Shown here in pieces: positions 58,188 through 64,000 of a DNA stretch of 64,000 bases (within the stretch, counting starts at the first letter, position 1; the number at the start of each line of letters is the position of its first letter). The DNA lies in NCBI RefSeq assembly GCF_902499125.1, contig NZ_CABVPX010000032.1, positions 30,935 through 94,934 of the forward strand, read 5' to 3'. Under the pieces are notes generated by a model that was not told the DNA's origin, searched no databases, and saw only the letters and a list, made by a program, of their open reading frames with translations. Position numbers and translations under genes: made by a program. The DNA comes from Burkholderia arboris. Lineage in GTDB: Bacteria > Pseudomonadota > Gammaproteobacteria > Burkholderiales > Burkholderiaceae.

Positions 58188-59375
58188 ATGTCCAATCCGT
58201 CTGCCACGTCTTCCCGCATGACAGCGCCCGAACTGCGCGCGACCACGTCGCTCGCGGCGATCTTCGCGCTGCGCATGCTCGGCCTGTTCATGATCATGCC
58301 GGTGTTCTCGGTCTACGCGAAAACCATCCCGGGCGGCGACAACGTGCTGCTCGTCGGTCTCGCGCTCGGGGCCTACGGCGTCACGCAGTCGCTGTTCTAC
58401 ATCTTCTACGGCTGGGCGTCCGACAAGTTCGGCCGCAAGCCGGTGATCGCCACGGGCCTCGTGATCTTCGCGATCGGCAGCTTCGTCGCCGCATCCGCGC
58501 ACGACATCACGTGGATCATCGTCGGCCGCGTGATCCAGGGGATGGGCGCGGTGTCGTCCGCGGTGCTCGCGTTCATCGCCGACCTGACCTCCGAGCAGAA
58601 CCGCACGAAGGCGATGGCGATGGTCGGCGGATCGATCGGCGTGTCGTTCGCGGTCGCGATCGTCGGCGCGCCGATCGTGTTCCACTGGGTCGGGATGAGC
58701 GGGCTGTTCGCGATCGTCGGCGTGCTGTCGATCCTCGCGATCGGCGTGGTGTTGTGGATCGTGCCCGATGCGGCGAAGCCCGTGCACGTGCCGGCGCCGT
58801 TCGCCGAGGTGCTGCACAACGTCGAGCTGCTGCGCCTGAACTTCGGCGTGCTGGTGCTGCACGCGACGCAGACGGCGCTGTTCCTCGTCGTGCCGCGCCT
58901 GCTGGTCGACGGCGGGCTGCCGGTCGCCTCGCACTGGAAGGTCTACCTGCCGGTGATGGGGCTCGCGTTCGTGATGATGGTCCCGGCGATCATCGTCGCG
59001 GAAAAACGGGGCAAGATGAAGCCGGTGCTGCTCGGCGGCATTCTGGCTATCCTGATCGGTCAATTGTTGCTCGGCAGCGCACCGCATACCATCCTGATTG
59101 TGGCGGCGATTCTGTTCGTCTACTTTCTCGGGTTCAACATCCTGGAAGCGTCGCAGCCGTCGCTCGTGTCGAAGCTCGCGCCGGGTTCGCGCAAGGGCGC
59201 GGCCACGGGGGTTTACAACACCACGCAGTCGATCGGGCTCGCGCTCGGCGGCATCGTGGGCGGCTGGCTGCTGAAGCACGGCGGCGCGAACACGGTGTTC
59301 TACACGTGTTCGGGGCTCGTGGCCGCGTGGCTTATAATCGCGGCCAACATGAAAGCGCCGCCGCGCAAGGCCTGA
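58188..59375 (+). CDS. Major facilitator superfamily transporter
   Basis: 395 residues, 12 transmembrane helices, MFS motif A as GWASDKFGRKPV (near 81). Opens with a Ser/Thr-rich cytoplasmic tail. YajR-like in length and helix pattern, usually an uncharacterised drug:proton antiporter. Divergent from uvrA and 100 bases ahead of ssb, the common uvrA-MFS-ssb order of beta-proteobacteria. Substrate unknown. Confidence 0.93.
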   Translation: MSNPSATSSRMTAPELRATTSLAAIFALRMLGLFMIMPVFSVYAKTIPGGDNVLLVGLALGAYGVTQSLFYIFYGWASDKFGRKPVIATGLVIFAIGSFVAASAHDITWIIVGRVIQGMGAVSSAVLAFIADLTSEQNRTKAMAMVGGSIGVSFAVAIVGAPIVFHWVGMSGLFAIVGVLSILAIGVVLWIVPDAAKPVHVPAPFAEVLHNVELLRLNFGVLVLHATQTALFLVVPRLLVDGGLPVASHWKVYLPVMGLAFVMMVPAIIVAEKRGKMKPVLLGGILAILIGQLLLGSAPHTILIVAAILFVYFLGFNILEASQPSLVSKLAPGSRKGAATGVYNTTQSIGLALGGIVGGWLLKHGGANTVFYTCSGLVAAWLIIAANMKAPPRKA

Positions 59376-59475
59376 ACCTTATTTCGGGCAGGCCCCGGCC
59401 GCGCGCCGGCTTGCCCGGCGGGCCGTCCCGGCAACATGCGCGGGCGGCCCGGCATCGAATTTACTGGAGAAACAC

Positions 59476-60030
59476 ATGGCATCCGTCAACAAGGTCATCC
59501 TCGTCGGCAATCTCGGCGCCGATCCTGAAGTCCGTTACCTGCCGAGCGGCGACGCGGTTGCGAACATTCGTCTCGCGACGACCGACCGCTACAAGGACAA
59601 GGCAAGCGGCGATTTCAAGGAAATGACCGAGTGGCATCGCGTCGCGTTCTTCGGCCGTCTGGCGGAAATCGTCAGCGAATACCTGAAGAAGGGTTCGTCG
59701 GTCTATATCGAAGGCCGCATCCGCACGCGCAAGTGGCAGGGCCAGGACGGCCAGGACCGTTACTCGACCGAAATCGTTGCAGATCAGATGCAGATGCTCG
59801 GCGGCCGCGGTGCGGGCGGCGGCGGTGGTGGCGGTGACGAAGGCGGTTACGGCGGCGGCTACGGTGGTGGCGGTGGCGGCGGTCGCGGCGAGCAGATGGA
59901 GCGCGGCGGTGGCGGCGGCGGTCGTGCCGGCGGCGCGGCGCGTGGCGGTGCAGGCGGCGGCGCGCAAAGCCGTCCGAGCGCACCGGCCGGCGGCGGCTTC
60001 GACGAGATGGACGACGATATCCCGTTCTGA
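59476..60030 (+). CDS. ssb: Single-stranded DNA-binding protein
   Basis: 184 residues: OB fold (about 1-110, MASVNKVILVGNLGADPEVRYLPSGDAVANIRLAT), a glycine-rich disordered linker of about 65 residues with long Gly runs, and the acidic tip DDDIPF that recruits replication and repair partners. ATG at 59476 follows GGAG. Essential in replication. The Gly tracts are coded by GGC/GGT runs and may be slippage-prone. Confidence 0.97.
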   Translation: MASVNKVILVGNLGADPEVRYLPSGDAVANIRLATTDRYKDKASGDFKEMTEWHRVAFFGRLAEIVSEYLKKGSSVYIEGRIRTRKWQGQDGQDRYSTEIVADQMQMLGGRGAGGGGGGGDEGGYGGGYGGGGGGGRGEQMERGGGGGGRAGGAARGGAGGGAQSRPSAPAGGGFDEMDDDIPF

Positions 60031-60159
60031 TCGACAAGCCGGCATCCCGCATCACGATGGGCCCGAATGTCCGAGTCAAGCTGCTTGCTTGGCACGAGTC
60101 TTCGGGCCTTTCTTCGTTTACGTCGTTCCTGTTCCTGTACGTCGCATCCCGGGCAAAGC

Positions 60160-60690
60160 GTGGCTGACGAACTTCCCGACCTCATCGCCGACCATCTCGA
60201 CGTGCTGTTCTGCGGGATCAACCCCGGCCTGACCGCGGCCGCGACCGGGCATCACTTCGCGGGGAGAAACAACCGCTTCTGGCGCGTGATCCATCTCGCG
60301 GGCTTCACGCCGGCGGAAATCTTGCCGCAGGACGATCGCGCGATCCTCCGGTACGGTTGCGGCCTGACGGCGGTCGTGAAGCGGCCGACTGCGAGCGCCG
60401 ATCAGCTGTCGCGCGCCGAATTCGCCGCCGCGGCCGCGGCGTTCGAGCAGAAGATCCTGCGTTACGGGCCGCGCTTCGTCGCCTTTCTCGGCAAGGCCGC
60501 GTACTCGGCACTGTCGGGGCAACGCGAAGTCGCATGGGGGGGGCAACCGGCCCGCATGCAGGGGGCGAGTGTCTGGGTGCTCCCCAATCCGAGCGGACGA
60601 AATCTGGCATTCGGTCTCGGCGATCTGGTCGAGGCGTACCGCCAGCTTCATCTGGCCGCGACGACGGCGAGGCAGCATGCGGCGCAATAA
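60160..60690 (+). CDS. mug: G/U mismatch-specific DNA glycosylase (Mug/TDG family)
   Basis: 176 residues from GTG at 60160, or 207 from ATG at 60067; the shorter form matches Mug length and starts ADELPDLIADHLDVLFCGINPGL. The GINPG motif at 19-23 carries the catalytic Asn, and VLPNPSGRN near 142 is the second motif. It removes uracil or ethenocytosine opposite guanine. Overlaps the mpg start by 14 bases, so two base-excision glycosylases are translated together, downstream of ssb. Confidence 0.9.
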   Translation: MADELPDLIADHLDVLFCGINPGLTAAATGHHFAGRNNRFWRVIHLAGFTPAEILPQDDRAILRYGCGLTAVVKRPTASADQLSRAEFAAAAAAFEQKILRYGPRFVAFLGKAAYSALSGQREVAWGGQPARMQGASVWVLPNPSGRNLAFGLGDLVEAYRQLHLAATTARQHAAQ

Positions 60691-61300
60691 GACCGCGTCC
60701 CTCTGGCCCGGCACCGTGCTGCCGCGCGCGTTCTTCGACCGCACGGCCACCGACGTCGCGCCGCAGCTGCTCAACAAGATCCTCGCGGCGGCGGACGGCC
60801 GGGCCGGCCGCATCGTCGAAGTGGAAGCCTATGCGGGCGCGATCGACCCGGCCGCGCACACCTATCGCGGCAGGACGCCGCGCAACGCGACGATGTTCGG
60901 GCCGCCCGGGCATCTGTACGTCTACTTCACGTACGGCATGCACTGGTGCTGCAACTGCGTGTGCGGGCCGGACGGCACGGGCACCGGTGTGCTGATCCGT
61001 GCGCTGGAACCGCTGCACGGGCTCGAGCAGATGCGTGCGGCACGGCCGCCGCAGACGCGCGATCGCGATCTGTGCCGCGGGCCGGCGCGGCTGACCCAGT
61101 CGATGGGGATCGGCGGCGCGCAGGACGGCATCGATTTGGTCGATGCACGCGAAGGGTTCGCGATCGTCGACGACGGTAGGGCGCCGCCTTCGAATCTGGC
61201 GGGCGGCCCGCGCATCGGCATTCGTGCCGGCCAGGATCTCCCGTGGCGGTGGTGCGTGCCCGGCAACCGGTACGTGTCGGGGGTGTTGCCGCGCACCTGA
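60677..61300 (+). CDS. mpg: 3-methyladenine DNA glycosylase (AAG/MPG family)
   Basis: 207 residues, MPG fold: LPRAFFDRTATDVAPQLLNKIL, the catalytic-region VEVEAYAGAIDPAAHTYRGRTPRNATMFGPPGHLYVYFTYGMHWCCN, and LAGGPRIGIRAGQDLPWRW. Excises alkylated purines and hypoxanthine. ATG at 60677 follows GAGG five bases upstream. Overlaps mug by 14 bases. Confidence 0.94.
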   Translation: MRRNKTASLWPGTVLPRAFFDRTATDVAPQLLNKILAAADGRAGRIVEVEAYAGAIDPAAHTYRGRTPRNATMFGPPGHLYVYFTYGMHWCCNCVCGPDGTGTGVLIRALEPLHGLEQMRAARPPQTRDRDLCRGPARLTQSMGIGGAQDGIDLVDAREGFAIVDDGRAPPSNLAGGPRIGIRAGQDLPWRWCVPGNRYVSGVLPRT

Positions 61301-61401
61301 TGCGCGTCGTACACATGTCGCACGCAATTCGACCTGCGTCACGCGGCCGCCATGATTGACCGGCTAAGCTGATCCTTTCGACGTTCGATCGAGGGGACAC
61401 C

Positions 61402-62166
61402 ATGCGGCGGGTCGTATTCAACCAGAAGGGCGGCGTGGGCAAATCGACGATCGTCTGCAACCTGGCGGCGATCAGCGCAAGCGAAGGGCTGCGCACGCTC
61501 GTCATCGACCTCGATGCGCAGGCGAACTCCACGCGCTACCTGCTGGGCGACGCCGCGGCCGACGCGCAACCGGGCGTCGCCGGTTTCTTCGAAACCGCGC
61601 TGACCTTCAACTTCCGCCCGGTCGACGTCGCGTCGTTCATCCATCCGACCCCGTTCGAAGGGCTCGACGTGATGCCCGCGCATCCGGATCTCGACACGCT
61701 GCACGGCAAGCTCGAATCGCGCTACAAGATCTACAAGCTGCGCGACGCACTGAACGAGCTTGGCACCTACGACGCCGTGTACATCGACACGCCGCCCGCG
61801 CTGAATTTCTATACGCGCTCGGCGCTGATCGCGGTCGAGCGTTGCCTGATCCCGTTCGACTGCGACGACTTCTCGCGCCGCGCGCTGTATACGCTGCTCG
61901 AGAACGTGAAGGAAATCCAGCAGGACCACAACGCGGCGCTCGAGGTGGAAGGGATCGTCATCAACCAGTTCCAGCCGCGCGCGAGCCTGCCGCAACGGCT
62001 GGTCGACGAGCTCGTCGACGAAGGGCTGCCGGTGCTCGCGTCGAGGCTGTCGGCGTCGGTGAAGATCCGCGAATCGCATCAGCAGTCGACGCCGGTGATC
62101 CATCTCGAGCCGGGGCACAAGCTCGCGCAGGAATTCCGCGCATTGCATCGCGAACTGGCCGGCTGA
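61402..62166 (+). CDS. ParA-family ATPase, orphan (no ParB beside it)
   Basis: 254 residues with deviant Walker A KGGVGKST (9-16), DLDAQANST (Walker A' / B) and VYIDTPPALNFY. No N-terminal HTH and no ParB-like gene on either side, so it is not a chromosomal parAB pair. Such orphans position cargo (chemoreceptors, carboxysomes, storage granules) on the nucleoid. Neighbours are mpg on one side and, beyond an AT-rich gap, a phasin, so a granule-related role is conceivable but unproven. GAGGGG precedes ATG at 61402. Confidence 0.9.
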   Translation: MRRVVFNQKGGVGKSTIVCNLAAISASEGLRTLVIDLDAQANSTRYLLGDAAADAQPGVAGFFETALTFNFRPVDVASFIHPTPFEGLDVMPAHPDLDTLHGKLESRYKIYKLRDALNELGTYDAVYIDTPPALNFYTRSALIAVERCLIPFDCDDFSRRALYTLLENVKEIQQDHNAALEVEGIVINQFQPRASLPQRLVDELVDEGLPVLASRLSASVKIRESHQQSTPVIHLEPGHKLAQEFRALHRELAG

Positions 62167-62190
62167 TTCCGCGCTTTGCCGTGTCGATCG

Positions 62191-62216
62191 CGGCCGCTTC
62201 ATGCGGCCGTATTTTC
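62191..62216 (+). terminator. Terminator after the parA-like gene
   Basis: CGGCCGC-TTCAT-GCGGCCG then TATTTTC. Located 24 bases past the stop. Confidence 0.75.
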
Positions 62217-62669
62217 ATTGCGACCCGCAATTCGTCAGATCATTGATTTCGGCATTAATAATCCCGGAAACGATTTCATAATAAATCCAGAAAAAACGAT
62301 TACATAAGCGACCGCTCCATTTTCAATGAGCGTCGGTTTTCTAATAAACGGAATAATGAATTGGTAAATGTTGCGCATCCTCATGATGCGCTATCCTGTA
62401 AAAAGGTAAAAAGGCATTGCGGGCCGGAACCCTGCAATTTCCCTCTCTGCGATGTCGGCGTGTCGCGGGTTTCAGCGGCTGCCCGGAACGATAATAAGGG
62501 TTTACACCTATCATTAATGCCATTTAATTGACAATTAATCGATCTAGAATGGCCTCCTTCATCTTCCCGTGTTCTAATAAGTGACGGGTAGCCAATAAGG
62601 AAGTGGCTGTCGATCCAGCTTCCATTTTTCTTTACGTCGTCTCTCGTATTGCTAACAGGAGCGTGCCCG
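62217..62669. other. AT-rich intergenic block upstream of the phasin
   Basis: About 450 bases with markedly lower GC (near 40%) than either side and no convincing ORF. A terminator-like hairpin, CGACCGCTC and GAGCGTCG with one bulge followed by GTTTTC, is at 62309-62342; a second hairpin, ATTGC-GGG and CCC-TGCAAT, is near 62415-62437; TTGACA occurs at 62529-62534. It may carry the phasin promoter, an sRNA, or a nucleoid-protein-bound region. Confidence 0.5.
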
Positions 62670-63254
62670 ATGTCCGTATTTGCCCCCGAAAAACTCGCCG
62701 CCGATTATCAATCCGGTATCGCCGCGTGGTTTGCAATTGCCCGTCCGGCGATCCACGGTTTCGAGGCTGTCGTCGAACTCAACCTGCAGGCGGCCCGGAC
62801 GGCGCTTGAGGAATACGAAGACAAGCTGAAGAACGCGTTCAACAGCAACAATCCGGCCGCGGGCTTCGCGCAGCAGATCGCCGCACCGCAGGAAGCGGCC
62901 GGCAAGGTCGTGTCGTACGGCCGCCATCTGTTCGATATCGCGGTGTCGACGCAATCCGAATGGGCGAAGGTCGCGCAGTCGCAGTACGAACAGAACGACA
63001 AGCGCCTGAAGGACGCGCTCGGCGAACTGTCGAAGCATGCGCCGGCCGGCTCGGCACCGGTGGTGGCTGCGCTGAATTCGGCGCTGTCCGCGGCGACGGC
63101 TGCGGCCGATTCGGTGCGTGCAGCGACGGGTCAGGCGATCGAAGCCGCGCAGAGCGGTTTCGATGCGGTCAGCGAAACGGCCACGCGCGGCGCCAAGCAG
63201 ACGGCTGCCGCCGCACGCAAGGACGCAGCGGCTACGCGCGAATCGGCTGCGTAA
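62670..63254 (+). CDS. phaP: Phasin family protein
   Basis: 194 residues, helical and alanine-rich, lacking Cys, with the phasin core FAPEKLAADYQSGIAAWFAIARPAIHGFEAVVELNLQAARTALEEYEDKL. The C-terminal third is a repetitive Ala/Thr/Lys tail (TATRGAKQTAAAARKDAAATRESAA) like a histone-H1-type segment. Coats polyhydroxyalkanoate granules. ATG at 62670 follows AGGAG at nine bases. Followed by an acetyl-CoA acetyltransferase gene. Confidence 0.9.
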   Translation: MSVFAPEKLAADYQSGIAAWFAIARPAIHGFEAVVELNLQAARTALEEYEDKLKNAFNSNNPAAGFAQQIAAPQEAAGKVVSYGRHLFDIAVSTQSEWAKVAQSQYEQNDKRLKDALGELSKHAPAGSAPVVAALNSALSAATAAADSVRAATGQAIEAAQSGFDAVSETATRGAKQTAAAARKDAAATRESAA

Positions 63255-63563
63255 CGGCTGACCGCGGGCTGACCGCGGGCATGACCGCGTGTCGCGTGCA
63301 AGCGCGACACAATTGATCGGCGCCGGATGGCGCTGGACGCCGTGTGTGCCACGCGGGGTCCGGCGCATGTCCGGTTCGCCGCACGACGCCGGTGCACGGA
63401 TGTGCGTACCGGTGCGACGTGCCGTGGGTGCGACCGGCGCTGCCTGCCGTCTGGCGGCGCGCGGCCGTGGTCGCGCCGGTCGGTCCGGCGCGCGCCGCCG
63501 ACCGTTGCAGCCCGCTCGCGCCGGCGTCAGAACGACGAACTGATTTCGATGCAGGAATTGAAC
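63255..63563. other. Gap between phaP and the thiolase gene
   Basis: GC-rich with no good gene. Starts with three imperfect tandem copies of a GGCTGACCGCG unit (63256-63289). AGGA at 63553 serves the next gene. Confidence 0.5.
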
Positions 63564-64000
63564 ATGACGGACGTAGTGATCGTATCGGCCGCGCGGACCG
63601 CGGTCGGCAAATTCGGCGGCTCGCTTGCGAAGATTGCGGCGCCCGAGCTGGGCGCGACGGTGATCCGCGCGGTGCTGGAGCGTGCGGGCGTGAAGCCCGA
63701 TCAGGTCAGCGAAGTGATCATGGGCCAGGTGCTGACGGCCGGATCGGGGCAGAACCCGGCGCGGCAGTCGCTGATCAAGGCCGGGCTGCCGACGGCAGTG
63801 CCGGGGATGACGATCAACAAGGTGTGCGGCTCGGGCCTGAAGGCCGTGATGCTGGCGGCGAACGCGATCGTCGCGGGCGACGCGGACATCGTGATCGCGG
63901 GCGGCCAGGAGAACATGAGCGCGTCGCCGCACGTGCTGCCGGGCTCGCGCGACGGGTTCCGGATGGGCGACGCGAAGCTGGTCGACACGATGATCGTCGA
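63564..64000 (+). CDS. phaA: Acetyl-CoA C-acetyltransferase (thiolase), 5' part
   Basis: The first 145 codons of a thiolase, running off the right edge. MTDVVIVSAARTAVGKFGGSLAKI is a typical thiolase start, and the acyl-accepting Cys88 is in INKVCGSGLKA. GQENMSASPHVLPGSRDGFRMGD is the usual following region. Full-length members are about 393 residues. It condenses two acetyl-CoA, and next to a phasin it probably supplies acetoacetyl-CoA for polyhydroxybutyrate; an atoB-like degradative role cannot be ruled out from this fragment. Confidence 0.9.
   Translation, partial: MTDVVIVSAARTAVGKFGGSLAKIAAPELGATVIRAVLERAGVKPDQVSEVIMGQVLTAGSGQNPARQSLIKAGLPTAVPGMTINKVCGSGLKAVMLAANAIVAGDADIVIAGGQENMSASPHVLPGSRDGFRMGDAKLVDTMIV

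Overview
The window looks like core chromosome of a Burkholderia, most probably a cepacia-complex species. The grounds are the high GC content with GC-ending codons, the gene order kdsD-kdsC-lptC-lptA-lptB-rpoN-hpf and ptsN-hprK-rapZ, an ispE-tRNA-Gln-prs-rplY-pth block, a nagQ-nagA-nagB-nagF-nagE locus, cydABX with cydP, and a phasin/thiolase pair. Species assignment is inference. I see no phage, insertion sequence, CRISPR array or rRNA.

Layout. 1-5.5 kb: a small catabolic-looking locus with an ornithine cyclodeaminase-family gene (cut by the window edge), a large molybdopterin oxidoreductase fused to its own flavin reductase and 2Fe-2S ferredoxin, and a divergent LysR regulator. 5.5-16.4 kb: N-acetylglucosamine/chitin-oligomer use (nagQ, nagA, nagB-II, the EIIA-HPr-EI fusion nagF, the EIICB permease nagE, and a convergent GH20 hexosaminidase), tied together by two matching NagQ-type direct-repeat sites. 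16.5-19.7 kb: cytochrome bd oxidase (cydP-cydA-cydB-cydX) with FNR/Anr-type boxes. 20-22.4 kb: rpoH under a perfect CIRCE element, then pagL and an NTF2-like gene. 22.5-24.6 kb: leuA preceded by a leucine leader peptide. 24.6-36.7 kb: housekeeping genes (ybiB, maiA, ftsY, rsmD, coaD, ferredoxin, hisC, pth, rplY, prs, tRNA-Gln, ispE, lolB and a TPR protein).

36.7-39.7 kb: a nested-palindrome element followed by mutM-mutY (the 8-oxoguanine repair pair) and a LON-domain gene. 39.8-48.3 kb: a leftward run from KDO synthesis (kdsD, kdsC) and LPS transport (lptCAB) through rpoN and hpf to PTS-Ntr and signalling genes (ptsN, hprK, rapZ). 48.4-54.8 kb: antiporter, apt, LysE-type exporter, Nudix, purU and an AI-2E-family permease. 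55-61.3 kb: DNA repair and replication (uvrA, ssb, mug, mpg) with an MFS transporter. 61.4-64 kb: an orphan ParA, an AT-rich intergenic block, a phasin and the start of a thiolase, suggesting polyhydroxyalkanoate metabolism.

The observations most worth following are: a leaderless leuA leader peptide with four rare CTA leucine codons (24.46-24.57 kb); the 286-bp element of nested inverted repeats in front of mutM, which contains an intrinsic terminator overlapping a competing hairpin (36.73-37.02 kb); the abrupt fall in GC inside ispE next to tRNA-Gln; the Mo-enzyme/reductase fusion; and the perfect CIRCE at rpoH.
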